Shown here in pieces: positions 11,160 to 22,854 of a DNA stretch of 64,000 nucleotides (position 1 is its first letter; each line of letters starts with the position of its first letter). The notes beneath the pieces are model-generated. The model was given only the letters and a program-made list of their open reading frames with translations. It was not told the DNA's origin and did no database searches. Location: assembly GCA_002197995.1 (NCBI GenBank), contig NGZR01000006.1:372001-436000 (forward strand), read 5' to 3'. The stretch is from Gaeumannomyces sp. JS-464. Taxonomy: Eukaryota; Ascomycota; Sordariomycetes; Magnaporthales; Magnaporthaceae. Position numbers and translations under genes: made by a program.

Positions 11160-13200
11160 TAATTAAATTAACTTATTATTTTTTTATTATGTAAGACTTT
11201 TTAAAGTCCTTTTTATCCTTATAATCGCGGTTTTTATCGCGGCTTTTATTACGATTTTTATTACGGCTTTTATGCTTGCGGTTTTTATTACGAGCTTTGT
11301 ATTTGAGCGGTTTGTATTTGCCGTTATACTTGCTTTTGGATTTGTTTTTATCGCGATATTTGTCGCGTTTAAAATGCTTGTTTTTTTTGCGGGATTTCTT
11401 TTGTAATTAGCGTTTAAATCGAAATCGAAATCGTTATAGCCCGGTTTAATATGCGGGTAACGTTAGGTTATAACGTTAAAAAGCATAAGCTTAATGTTTT
11501 CGATTTCGAAAAGGTAATTTCCGATATATTTATTAAAAAAAGGTTAACGTAAATAAATTTTAACGTCGTTGTTAAATAAAAACCAGATTTAAGCTATAGC
11601 CGTAAACCAGTTTTAATTATTTTCGGTGCAAAAACTTATAATATAAGCGTGTTTAAACTTGCTAGTAATATAGTTTATAAAAGCGTCGGGGTTAACTGCG
11701 ACGTTTTTAATGGTAATAATATTTTCGGAAAACTTTTTGGTAGCTTTTATGCGGTTAAAAAAAAGCGTTATTTAATAGCGGTAATTATGCCGAAAAAACC
11801 TTAACCGTAAAAATCCAGTTAAACGTAAAAAGGAATTTAACTATTTTACCAAATAAAAGCTTTGCTTTTTAATAACGTAAGGAATATATTTTTAAATTAA
11901 CTTTTATTAAATGCAATATGTACGGGGTTTATTAAAAAGCTTATTAATCGTATTTCGAAAAAAAAGCTATTCGTAAAAATGATGTTTTTTCCGTTAATAA
12001 CGGTGTTAAAATCCTTAGGGTTTTTATAGTCGGGTTTAAAAATGCCGACGTTTTTTCGCTTAAAACGGGGACCGTTTTTAATATTAAATATTAATTATCC
12101 GATAAGCTAAAAGTTGTTAAAGCTTCGCTATTAATAGGTTGCGAGGTTAAAAATGCATAAATTTTAAATTAGCCATTATTAAATTAACAAAAGTTGGTTA
12201 AAGTAACTTATATTACCTTATTATTGCTTATATTAAAAAAGCGGGCGTTAAACTGCCGGTTTAGCTTCCTATTAGTAATTGCGTCCCAAGCTGGGAAACG
12301 CGGCAAGCGTTAAAGTTAAAGCTCGCGTTAATTTAAAGCGAGGTTATTCGTAAATTATCTCGAAATAGCGGTTCGTCGCTTTTTATGCCGGCGTAATAAC
12401 GCCGGTATTAAAAGGTATAAAAGGAAAAGGCAGTTAAATTTACTGCTGCTGTTATTGCTAAACTAACTAACGCACCGGTTGCTGGAAATTTTGTCCGAAG
12501 GTTTACTAAAAACTATAAAAAACCGGTGCCGGCGCCGCCGTTTAAATGCCCTAATCGAACTCCCGGATTTACTCGCTATTTATTTTGCGATATCGGATTT
12601 TAGGTTACGTAAATGCGCTTTTAAACGTATTTTATCCAGTAAGTTTATAAAAGCGCCGCGCTATTACTTCGAAATCGTCGGTTAAATTATCGTTTGCGAT
12701 TTCCAATGGGCGGTTTTTGCTATTACCGACCTTAAAGTTAAACCTGTTATAATAAGCGCTAAAACGCCGAAATGTTATTAAACTAAGGGACGTTCGAGCA
12801 TTTGTTTTACGACGGCTTTCGTCCGTATTAAGCTTAAAAAAAACGCGTCGGCTAAACTTTCCCGCGTTTAAATGCGCTTTTATTTAAACTTACAAATTCG
12901 ATGTATTTTTACAAGCGTTATTAATGCGGAAAGCAAACTGCTTTTAATTATTAAACAAAATGCCGAAGTTTTTATCGATACCGTTAAAATTGCTTTGCAT
13001 TTTCGAGCTAAGCTTGCCGATAACCTGCGTAATAATAGTTTTAAAACGGTTTTACATCCCCGTTATTTGTTAAAACAAATCCGTTATATATGCGGTTTTA
13101 GCGACGCTTTAACCACTCGGCCGAAGCTTTGCTTTTGCCGAAATGGTATGGCCGCGGGTCGTCGTCCTCGTTAAATTTAACGGTGTAATTCTCTTTTTAT
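11160..13200 (-). pseudogene. Probable gag region of Gypsy 1
   Basis: On the minus strand about 11,400-11,170 encodes a basic, repetitive run of Lys, Arg, Asn and Asp (for example YRDKNKSKSKYNGKYKP, then RNKNRKHKSRNKNRNKSRD), produced by roughly 12-bp repeats. Basic tails of this kind end gag in fungal Gypsy elements. The rest of the interval is AT-rich with many stops; I see no conserved motif there. Assigned by position upstream of the reverse transcriptase. Confidence 0.45.
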
Positions 13201-13764
13201 TAACGTCGGCCTCGGGAAGCGATAACGCTATCGTTAAAACCTCGTTTTTAATATCCGCTTTTCCTTTTTATCGCTATCGTTTAAAACGTAAGCTTAAAAT
13301 TTTTGTATAAAGAGTAAACGAGCGCGAAAACGCAACGCTTTCGATAAAAGTGGAAGCGCCGTTTAATTGGGAGGACGCGGTGGTTGGCCCATATCCGGGT
13401 TTTTACTTTTCGAAAGCGGGTTAGCCTTATTCGCTATTGCTTCGTGCCTTTTCGCTTATACTTTTACTATTTTAAAGGTTCTAATATTTATTTGCAAATG
13501 GTAAAAGTAATCCGTCGATAAGCTAAAGTTTATAAATTTTTAAAAGATTTATCGTCGCAAAGCGAAACGTTTAAAATCGTCGGGAATTCGGGTAGTCGGA
13601 TGGAGGTTGCTATTGGGAAAGCTCCAATGGACTTTTTAGCTTGTCCTTTTTCGCCGCTTAACAATTTACGGGTAATAAAAGGTTTCGGTTTCGAAGGTAG
13701 TTTGCCGAGGGAGGGTGCGGTGCGAGTGAGAGAAAAATAAGGGTGCAAACCTGCTCGATTGCGC

Positions 13765-14030
13765 GCGCGAGCCGAAAACAAGCAGCGCGCAATCGGGTCG
13801 GTCGCGGGAGCCGGGCAAAGCGTGGTAACCTTGGGCGATTTTACTTTAATCTCGACTAAGCCTTGCCCAGGATTATAAAGGTGCGATTTTCGTAACTAAA
13901 AAGCTAAGGAAGGGTATCGCTAGGCGTTAAGCGAGCCGAAAACAAGCCTGACAAAGAACGCACGCACCGAGCCGGAAATAAGGCGCGTTTGGGGGTGCGT
14001 AAGTTTCCAAACGAGCCGAAAACAAGTTTA
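13765..14030 (-). repeat. Leader repeats of Gypsy 1
   Basis: GAGCCGAAAACAAG occurs exactly three times, starting near 13,770, 13,931 and 14,013, with a degenerate fourth copy near 13,968 (GAGCCGGAAATAAG). In element orientation these lie between the 5' LTR and gag, so they are in the untranslated leader. The interval is less AT-rich than the coding part. A primer-binding-like TGGTAGCAACTC follows the LTR remnant in element orientation (around 14,060-14,075). Confidence 0.6.
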
Positions 14031-14075
14031 AAGGGCGGGGATTGGTGACTTTGCAATAAGCAAAGAGTTGCTACC

Positions 14076-14400
14076 ACTTATCGCGAACAGTAGAGGGGAT
14101 TGGTTGGATTGCGATATATGGTAAGGTTTGATTGTTGTACAGGAGAAAGTTGGAGGCCGGAGGCCGGCGGGCAGGCTTGCAGGGAAAGCTTTGCAGGAGC
14201 CCCACCTTTCTTATCGTGCCGATAAGGGTGGGGGTTACCCTGCCCCGCCAGTGGGCCCCTTCCACCTCCTGCCGGCCATGATAAAAGGGTTTGGGCTTTA
14301 AGTTACGTGGGCCCTGTGGGCCTTGTAAGCTTTGGGAGCTTCCCAGGCCTCCCAGGCCTTTAAATCCCTCGAGTGCATGCGCCGGAATAACTATCCGACA
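14076..14400 (-). repeat. 5' LTR remnant of Gypsy 1
   Basis: Ends on the plus strand with CTATCCGACA at 14,400. It matches the solo LTR at 21,678-21,947 in inverse orientation for its outer 120 bases and the LTR at 6052-6466 for the next 200. The inner 180 bases (the equivalent of 6052-6200) are missing and replaced by leader sequence. It is less mutated than the interior. Confidence 0.7.
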
Positions 14401-14708
14401 CTTTTTATTAATATTTATTAGTAAAAAGCGTACACGTAAATAAATTATTTTTAAATATATATACTTTACTATTTTTATTAGCAAGCAAAAATAATTTAGC
14501 TAATTATAAAAGGAATTTTATAATTTATATCGCTATTTAAATTATTGCCGGAATATTACCGGAGTTATTATCGAAATTATTATTCGAAGTAAAGCTATTA
14601 GTTAAATCGGTTATTTGCGAATTTAACAAATTGTTTTCCATTTTTAATCGTAATAAAAGTTAATATAAGTGGTAAATAAAGCAATAAAAGTGTAAATGTA
14701 ATAATAAA
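14401..14708. other. AT-rich spacer between two Gypsy elements
   Basis: Nothing recognisable. Very AT-rich with short A- and T-runs. The last five bases, ATAAA, are the left target duplication of the next element. Confidence 0.6.
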
Positions 14709-14919
14709 TGTTATAGCACGGCCGGCTTTTACGAGCGTTTAGGCCATAATTGCAAAGATGGCTTTAAAGTTACTTAACTAAAAACCATTAAATGCTATAC
14801 TAATCTCTGTGCGTACGCGTATCGCAACGCGCAATTTTTTACTTTCTTAGCTTTAAATCGTAATAATAATAAATAAGGTATATTGCAGCTTTGCTTCGGT
14901 TTTTATCGTTCCCGTTACA
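14709..14919 (+). repeat. 5' LTR of Gypsy 2
   Basis: 211 bp, starting TGTTATAGCACGG and ending CCCGTTACA. It pairs base for base in length with the copy at 21,050-21,260 and is more AT-shifted than that copy (for example TATAGC against TATGGC). Confidence 0.95.
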
Positions 14920-15041
14920 TTGTTTAAAGCTTAAACAACGGTTTTACTACTTAAAAAGGCTTTTAAAATATCCCACCGAAATAAATTAACGAGTTTAAAC
15001 GAACTGGGCGATTAGTTTTACGATTACCCGAAACGACCACC

Positions 15042-16740
15042 ATGGCTATGTCCGCTGCTAAACGCGAAAAGCGCGCTTAAAAAGCGAAAAAGCAAATGCG
15101 CTTCGTTTTAAGCGACCTAAAAAAAGCTTTCCCCAAATCCGACAAGCAGTAAAAGTCGTTATTGGCGATTTATTAGCAAATTATCTATTAAAATGTGGAA
15201 GGAATTCCGTAGCCTGCAATTACGATTACGGCGGGCAATAAAAATAACGACGACGAAAAGGAAATCCTTTTAACCTACGAGCAATACGAAAAAAGGTTAT
15301 CGATAAGCTGGACGGAACGAGATACACTTTTACCGGTAAAAACTTAAAAAAACGACCTGCATTTTAAAGTTGACGATTTGGCCGCCTTAACGGGCAAATC
15401 GGAAATAAAGATAAAAACGTAGCATTTTTTTTCCGGCTAATATCGGAAAATGGTAAAGCTGTTTAGCCTAATTTTAAAAGCTTGCTAATTTAAAAACAAT
15501 TTTAAGCAATGGTTAAGGATTACCTAAAAGCAATATACCAGAAGTTGAAATTCCGTTCGATCGTTTAAATAGCTTTTTACATACAAGTTTTAAAGTTTTA
15601 AAAATTCGCCAAAAATTTTAATCGCATAATTTAAGTGGTTTATTTGTAAGCAAAATGCTTCGGTAAAAAATTTCGAAATTACGTTTGCTTAATTTTACTA
15701 CCGGTTTTAACGGATTTAAAAAACCGAATAACGAATAAACGAATTTATAAACCAAATAATGGCTTTGCAAAATACTATAGCGATAAAAATGCTACGCTAG
15801 CTAATTACGCGAAGCAATTAATAGCGCGACGCGATTAAACTTTCGGCTCGAATAGTACGAATTAAAAAGAAGGACGTTAAAAAGCTAAAATGAAAAATCC
15901 TTAAGAGTTTTACGAAAACCTCGTTACGAATAAAGTAACTTTCGAATATTAACACCGATAAATTAAAAACAAAATTTAAATCGATGGAAAAAAATGGACC
16001 GATTTCGAAAAGTTCGTTTACGTGTTCAGCCGTTTAGCAAATCGAGCGGTTTTAGTATTACTGTTTTATACCCGAAACATTTACCTTAATAGTTTTTATA
16101 TTTACGATAAGCTAATAAACCATTTTTAAAAAAAGCATTATAATAAAAACGCGAAAGCTAAAGCTTACACGGATTTTAAAAAGCTAATTATAAAAGCCGG
16201 AAATAAATTTCCTAATTTTAAAAACGATTTTATACGTTTTGCCGGAAAATGCAAAATTTTTCGGACGAATTAAAAGCGTAAAATTTATAATCGTTTTACG
16301 TTTAGCTTTCGAATTTAAATTATTTGAAAATATATTAACCAAAACGTTATATTCGAAAAGTTTTATCGTTAAATATAAAAGTTTTTTTTTAATATAAACA
16401 AATGCGTAAAAAGAAAACCGTAATCGAAAAAAAAGCAATATAAAAAGGTAACCCGGCATTTGCTTTTAAATTTCGTAAAACTTTTAATAAACTTTCGCAA
16501 ACTTTTGCCGCAAATGCCGCTATTCGTTTACCTTGCGAAAAAATAGCCTGCTTTTTAAAAAAAAAAACGTTGTTTTAACTGCAAAAAAACTGGATATCGC
16601 ACCCGCGAATGCTTTTTACGCGATAAAAATACCAACGAAACCCGAATTAACGAAATCCTAACCAAATATTACCCGTTTAAGTTAAACAAAAAGTGTTTTA
16701 ATAAAGGCAACAGTAGTAAAACCGAATCGAAAAACTAACG
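15042..16740 (+). pseudogene. gag remnant of Gypsy 2
   Basis: The first ATG after the LTR, at 15,042, opens MAMSAAKREKRA, followed after single stops by KAKKQMRFVLSDLKKAFPKS. Near 16,570-16,620 the same strand encodes CFNCKKTGYRTREC, a CCHC knuckle in which histidine has become tyrosine (CAC to TAC/TAT). The order and spacing are those of a Gypsy nucleocapsid. Stops are mostly TAA or TAG. Confidence 0.75.
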
Positions 16741-18099
16741 ATTTTAAAAAAAGTAAACTCCTTTTTAAAAAACGTATTGGTATAACGGAAAATTATAAAA
16801 AGAAAATTGCTTTTTAATTTTTTTTATAAATATTTAAGCGGCAGCTCGTTTATATTGCTTAGAATTATATCGTTTAATGGATTTTCTTTTCTATATAAAG
16901 CTTAATTAATATAAAAGCAAATGGTTACCTTTTTATTAACCTACGTACAGTAAAAAAAGCGAAAAAGCTATTTAAAATTGCCCGTTTCGATAATTTATTT
17001 TATAAATAATCGGAGGTTATAACGGAAAAGGAGCATAAGCGGTAAATATGGCGGTAATCGCGCATTTCCGGATTTAACGCCGAACGTTTTACAACTTTTT
17101 TTTGCTAGTTTTAAATATAAAGCAAAATTTAATAATCGGGTTAAAATTTTTAAAAAGTTACGATATTTTCCCCGATTATCGGCGATAAAATCTTTTGTTT
17201 AACGATAACGCTAATTTTCCAACCTTCGAATTATAAAATATCGCGATAAACAATTTTCCCACGTTAACCCGCTGCTTATAAAAATTTTACGATAAAAAGG
17301 TTCGCCGGAAAAAGGCTTTAATAAAAGCGGAAAATAAAAGGAGAAAAAACAATAGGAATGCGCTATTCGCGGTGCGGCGATATATTAATAAGTTGGAAAC
17401 GATTACCCGGGAACTTTTAACTAGCAAAAAGCCTCCGTTAAAAACACTACCAATAACGTTAATACTTCGACCGACCGCCGGTTCGAAGCTAAAATCGCGA
17501 TTACGGCCGGAACGAAACGGAAGGTTTTAAGCTTTAATATAAGCCTTTTTCCCGATTAAAAACCTTTTTTTCGCCGCGGGAAAGCCGAGCCCCGGCAAAG
17601 CGTAAAACTAACTGAAAGTTTAAATTTAAAAAAAACGCGTACGGAAAGTACATTTTAAAAAGAAACGCCGTAGGTTAGTATAAAAACCGCGCGGTTAATA
17701 CCGCTTTTATCGGTGTAATAGGCTTAATGCAAATCGCAACGCGGTATAAAGCTTTTTTAACGGTAACCAGCCTATTTAAAATTAACCGGTTTATTAAAAG
17801 TAAAAAAAATAACCAAAAAGATCGAAAGTTAATGCCGTACGATAAAAAAAGCTCCGATAATAAACAAAAATATTAATGCTTTCCGAATACCACGGAATGC
17901 TAAACGTATTTAGCAAAGCGGAATTTAACCAACTTTTACCGTTTCGTTTTAAAATTAACCATTAAATCGAACTGGAAAAAAAACGCGACGCCGGCGAGTT
18001 AAATTACTTTTTATTATATAAAATATCCGCTGAAAAGTTGGAAGCGTATCGGTAATATATTACCGATAACTTGCATAAAAGATTTATCGAAGCTAATAA

Positions 18100-19240
18100 C
18101 GCATTTTTGCCGCATTTATTTTATTTGCGAAAAAAGCGGACGGTAATTTACGGCTGTGCGTGGATTATAAAAACGTTACTTTTAATCGAGGAAATTTTAG
18201 CTAAAATATTAAGCGTTAAGTTTTTTATTAAAATAAATATCCGCTAAGCTTTTTATAAAATTAAAATAAAACCAAAAGCTAAAGAATTAACGACGTTCCG
18301 CACACGTTACGAGATTTTTAAATATAACGTAATGCCTTTTAAATTTACGAATAGCTCGGCGACGTTTTAAAGGTTTATTAATAGCATTTTAATAAAATAT
18401 TTAAACAATTTTTACTTCGCTTATATCGACGATATTATTATTTAGTCGTCGATTTTAAAATAGCATTAAAAGCATATGTTTAAAATGCTGCGGAAATTAT
18501 AAAAGGCCGGTTTTTAAACCGATTTAAAAAAATGCGAGTTTTACGTCGAAAAAACGAAATTTTTAAGCTTTATTATCGAAATATCCGAAATTAAAATTAA
18601 TTTTAAAAAAATCGTAATAGTAAAAAACTAAAAAGCTTTAAAATTTTTAAAAAAAGTTTAATTTTTTTTTGGCTTTTGCAATTTTTACCGCAAGTTTATC
18701 CCAAAATATAACCGAATCGCCAAACTTTTAACCAGTTTAACGAAAAAAGGCGAAATGTTTAAATAAACGAAACCGAAAGCAAAGTTTTTTAAAAAGTTTA
18801 AACGCCGATTGCTATACGCCCCGGTGTTTAAACATTACGAATAAAACCGGCAAACCCGGGTAAAAACGGATGCTTTTAACGGGGTTTTGGCAAGCGTAAT
18901 ATCCCAAAAATACGAGGACGGGTAGCATTCGATTGCGTTTTTTTTCGAAACGATGCATAAAGTTAAGCTTAATTATCCTATTTACAATAAAAAGCTATTA
19001 GTAATAATGCGAACGTTTAAGCATTAAAAAGCGGAACTCGTAAAGTTGCAAACTAAAAAGTTTTTCGTTATTACAAACTATTAAGCGTTAAAATATTTCG
19101 GGACGAAAAAACATTTAAACGCTAAGCAAACCGTTTAATCGGACTTATTTTCCTAATACCGTTTTAAAATTACTTATTGCTTTAAATTCGAAAATGCCGC
19201 GGCGAACGCGTTAATAAGAAAAACGGAAAAAATAAAATTC
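18100..19240 (+). pseudogene. Reverse transcriptase and RNase H remnant of Gypsy 2
   Basis: Near 18,130 the plus strand reads PFILFAKKADGNLRLCVDYK, the standard Gypsy block before the first catalytic aspartate. Near 18,325-18,440 it reads YNVMPFKFTNSSATF and AYIDDIII, corresponding to VLPFGLTNAPATFQ and the catalytic Y-x-D-D box. From about 18,850, VKTDAFNGVLASVISQK is the first RNase H block, with further matches to about 19,220. Many residues can be recognised despite frequent stops. Confidence 0.85.
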
Positions 19241-19699
19241 CAAAAAAAAGGAAATTAAACGATACTGAGCGATATTTGCCTCGGCATTACGGGAAGGCTC
19301 GGAAAACCTGTTATTCGTATTAAAAACGCCCATTTTACAAAAGTCGAAACCGAAAAAGCTGTCCGAAATAATTTTGTTAAACTAACTGTTAAAAGTAAAC
19401 TTTAAGGCGCCTTTTTTAAAAAAGTACCGAATTAAAGCCAAAAAGGAACAAAAAGGGTGGATTTTGCTTAGCGATTCGAAAAAGCCAAACCATTAATATG
19501 TTTTTTACAAAAACAAGCTAATTGTTCCTATTTTAAAAAACGTAATATGGCTAGCGAAGCTTATTACGGAAATATACGGCCGAGTTATAGCCGTACACCC
19601 GGGACGTAATAAAACGAAAAAGCTCGTTAATAAAAAATATTAAAAGCCCAAATTAAATGCAAATATTAATTAATTCGTAGCCAATTGCAATTGCAAATC

Positions 19700-21045
19700 C
19701 GCGAAAGTATTTAAAAATAAAACGCCCGGGTTATTACATTTTTTTTTCCTTTTATACGCGTTTAGCAATATATAGTCGTCGATTTTAAAAGTATGCCTAA
19801 AAATAAAAAAGGTACGATAACGCGTTAATAATAGTAAATTGCTTAACCAAACGTTTATAAACGATTTTTTGCGATACGAAAGTTATAAGGTTAATAATAG
19901 CAAAGCTATATTATAAAGAACTATACCGGGTATACGGGTTGCTTTTAACCGTTAAATTTAATTGTGGCCCCTAGTTCGTTTCCGATTTTACCAACGAATT
20001 GTCGAAAATTTTAAGCGTAAATTGGAAGCTGTTTTCGTCCGGCCATTTTTAATCGCCAGGATAAGCCGAAATTATAAACCAATATTTGGATTAACGTTTA
20101 CGTTTATTCGTAAACCATTTTTAAAATAACTAATTAACCTTTTTGCTCGCTTTTAACCTGGTTTAAGCGACATTTTTTTTACGAATCGTTAAAAGGTATA
20201 TCACTTTTCGAAATATTGATAAATTTCCCGTACTTTCCGTATTAGGATTAAGCTCGTCGGATAACGCTTAAAAGGTTAACGGTATAAAAGAAAATGTTAC
20301 GAAAAGATGCGCAAAAAGCGGCGAAAAAGTTGTTAAAATTTAACGAAAAAGCCTGGAAGTTATTATTCCGGGTTTAAAAAAAAACAACCATTTAAACTAA
20401 CAAATATCGTTAAATTCCGGATTTCGAAATAAGCGATAAAATCCTAATTATTAAAAAAAACTAAGCGATTAATAAGCCTAATAATAAGCTCGATTTCCCG
20501 TTAATTAAAAAGCTATACCGGATTATGGCTTTTAAAAGTTACTTATATAAGCTAAAAGTTTTTTAAAAATAAAAAAGGACGAAGGTTTTCCATGCGGATA
20601 GGTTAAAGCGATTTTTAAATAACCTTTTACCGGAATAAAAGCTGGAACGACTCGAATCGGAAACCGTTAACGGCGAAAAGGAATGGGAGCTGGAAACCAT
20701 TTTATTATCGAGGCTATACCACGAACGCTTTTAATACCAAATGCAATAGCGAGGCTAAAACCCTAACCTTAACTTTTACGACGCCGCTGCTTTTAAAAAC
20801 GCGGCCACCTCGCTTAAAGCATATTACGAGGAGTATCTGGACAAACCAAGCCCGCTAAAGCGATTGCAAATTTGGCTGGAAACCGCCGAAAAGGACGCTT
20901 TTGCAAAAAATCACGCCGATAATAACAAACCAGCCGACGGCGGGATTAAGCAAGGGTTACGACGGAGGATACCGAGGCGTTAAAAAAGGAAATCGTTGGA
21001 AGAGGACCGCATAACCGTTTCTTTTCGGCCCTTTTGGAAAAGGGG
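19700..21045 (+). pseudogene. Integrase and C-terminal domain remnant of Gypsy 2
   Basis: Near 19,968-20,060 the plus strand reads FVSDFTNELSKILSVNWKL, the core integrase block around the second catalytic acidic residue. From about 20,650 to 21,045 a nearly uninterrupted stretch reads EKEWELETILLSRLYHERF and later LKRLQIWLETAEKDAFAKNH, the chromodomain-like tail of fungal Gypsy pol proteins. This last part is far less RIP-mutated than the rest. Confidence 0.75.
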
Positions 21046-21049
21046 GTAA

Positions 21050-21260
21050 TGTTATGGCACGGCCGGCCTTTACGGGCGCTTGGGCCATGGTTGCAAGGAT
21101 GGCCCTAAAGTTACCTGATTAAAAACCATCGGATGCTATACTAATCTTTGTGCGCACGCGTGTCGCAACGCGCAATTGTTTTTACTTTTTTAGCTTTAGA
21201 TCGTAATAATAATGAAAGGTATACTGCAGCCTTGCCTCGGTTCTTATCGTTTTCGTTACA
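21050..21260 (+). repeat. 3' LTR of Gypsy 2
   Basis: 211 bp, starting TGTTATGGCACGG and ending TTTCGTTACA, followed by the target duplication ATAAA. It is preceded by a purine-rich primer tract. Confidence 0.95.
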
Positions 21261-21265
21261 ATAAA

Positions 21266-21677
21266 ATAAATTGTAAGTGTTTTTTACGTTACTATTAAAA
21301 CGGAAAACAAATCGGCAATAAGGTGGGAAATTTAACATTTATTTATATTCCAAATTTAATTTCCAAAAGGTTTAACGTATTATAAAAACAAAATAGTATT
21401 TATAAGCAAATTACGTAATTTATATTAAATTAATAATATAGTATTACAAATTAAATTTAATTTATAATATATTTAATGCGTAAAATTTAAAAAAATCGCG
21501 TAAAAATTGCTAAAAAGTTTTGGAAAATTTAAATTACTAATACTTAATTTGTAATGCTAATTTCCAATTAGTAATTATTACTAATAATATATAAAAATCC
21601 CGTATTAGTAATATATTTATATATTAGTAAGTAATAAAAGGTGCTAAAAACTTTTGGAATTTTTATATTATTAATAT
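21266..21677. other. AT-rich spacer without recognisable genes
   Basis: More than 75 percent A+T by eye, with repeated TTAGTAAT/ATTACTAA words around 21,530-21,640. The last five bases, AATAT, are the left target duplication of the solo LTR. Confidence 0.6.
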
Positions 21678-21947
21678 TGTCGGATAGTTATTCCAGCGCA
21701 TGCACTCGAGGGATTTGGAGGCTTAGGAGGCCTGGAAGGCCCCCAAGGCTTACAGGACCCACAAGGCCTACGTAACCTAAAAGCCCAAACCTTTTCGCAA
21801 ATAAAAAGGGGCTTGTTGGCCTCCTCTCCTATAGCTAAATCTCCTTCCTCTTTATGCACAATACAGGAACCCTCCAGATTTATAAATCTTTGTGTGTCAC
21901 TTTGGGAAAGCTCCGGGCCCCCGACAAAAGTAACACTCCTACCAACA
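21678..21947 (+). repeat. Solo LTR of the Gypsy 1 family
   Basis: Starts TGTCGGATAG, ends ACCAACA, 270 bp. It is flanked on both sides by AATAT (21,673-21,677 and 21,948-21,952), so it is a true insertion reduced to one LTR by recombination. Compared with the LTRs at 6 and 14 kb it lacks an internal segment of about 205 bp. It is largely free of RIP-type change, although it sits in AT-rich DNA. Confidence 0.9.
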
Positions 21948-22109
21948 AATATAAAATTTACGTAAAATAATTTGAAATACGTGCATTTTATTAATAATAA
22001 AAGGGAAATCGGTATTACTAATACTATTTATATTAATAAGCAATAGAAAATTTTAAAAATTTTATTACTACTATAAATTTAACCGTTCTTTCCGCCTTAC
22101 CGTTCGGTA

Positions 22110-22645
22110 TTGTTTTTCCTTTACCTAACTAAATTAAATATTTTTATATTACTTATACCTATTATTTATTTCCCTTTATTAAATCACTTTATAACGATAC
22201 CTATCGGTATTACTATTAAAATGCCTTCGAAAATTACTATCGATATTAAAAATTCTAATGATATTAAACGGCTTTTGTCGGGTTTAAAACAACCCTGAAT
22301 AAGCCGATATAATGACGATATTCCTACCGTTACAAAGGTTAAAATTTGCACTTATTGCAAATTAAAAGGCCATTCCTACAAGCAATGTTAGTTTTTACAA
22401 CCAAATAAAGCCCTAAACGGTTGGGAAATTAAAAAACAACTAAATAACGATATATTACCAAAAAACGCGACTACTCCCTTTCCGTTTTAAATAATAAAAC
22501 GGAAAGTACCACCGATTATAATAGCAACCTTTATAATATCGGTAATATAAATAATACCGATAATAATAGCGATATAAAAAGCGACGAAAGTAACAAAAAG
22601 AAATTCGAATTAATCGAGGATAATGTGGATTATTAAAAGGGAATT
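22110..22645 (+). pseudogene. Copia-like gag remnant with CCHC knuckle
   Basis: The plus strand reads KVKICTYCKLKGHSYKQC near 22,340-22,395, an intact C-x2-C-x4-H-x4-C knuckle. It is followed by a tail resembling the region after the knuckle in fungal Copia gag (LNGWEIKKQ). Further downstream it is Asn/Asp-rich. Upstream, 22,110-22,298 is an open frame of 62 codons. No LTR or pol is attached, so it is a fragment. Confidence 0.5.
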
Positions 22646-22666
22646 AATTTATTTATTTATTTAAAA

Positions 22667-22790
22667 TGACTTTTTAGTAACTTTTTAAGTCACAAAAGTC
22701 AGTCACAAGCTAGTTACCAAAAGTCAAAGTCACAGCCCTGACTTAAAAAGTCAGTCACAGTCACGGTAATGACTTGACTGACTGACTTTT
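22667..22790. repeat. Cluster of TGACT/AGTCA words
   Basis: More than ten AGTCA or TGACT words in both orientations within 125 bp, many as AGTCAGTCAC or TGACTGACT. The cluster lies exactly at the change from AT-rich to GC-balanced sequence. It could be the subterminal repeat zone of a DNA transposon or a set of bZIP-type sites. Confidence 0.5.
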
Positions 22791-22854
22791 TTCCGAACCC
22801 TGGTCCTGGGCTACCTGCGTGCTAAGCTTACATGTAGTGTTTGCTATCTATGCA

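Larger units (their letters stand above)
6052..14400 (-). mobile_element. Gypsy LTR retrotransposon 1, RIP-degraded, minus strand
   Basis: Bounded by related LTR sequences at 6052-6466 and 14,076-14,400, both in minus orientation. The internal minus strand gives a gag-like basic tail (about 11,400-11,160), reverse transcriptase (about 9620-9000) and a chromodomain (about 6700-6560), the order of a Gypsy chromovirus. The interior is very AT-rich and every frame is broken by TAA/TAG, as expected from repeat-induced point mutation. The flanks do not form a matching 5-bp duplication (ATTAG against CTTTT), and the upstream LTR lacks its last 180 bases. The two ends may therefore come from a rearranged insertion. 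Confidence 0.75.
14709..21260 (+). mobile_element. Gypsy LTR retrotransposon 2, complete but RIP-degraded
   Basis: A 6552-bp element with 211-bp LTRs at both ends and an exact 5-bp target duplication, ATAAA, at 14,704-14,708 and 21,261-21,265. The plus strand encodes, in order, gag with a knuckle, reverse transcriptase, RNase H, integrase and a C-terminal domain. A purine tract (GGAAAAGGGGGTAA) stands directly before the 3' LTR and fits the polypurine primer. The interior is saturated with C-to-T and G-to-A change; the last 500 bp before the 3' LTR are much less altered. Confidence 0.95.
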
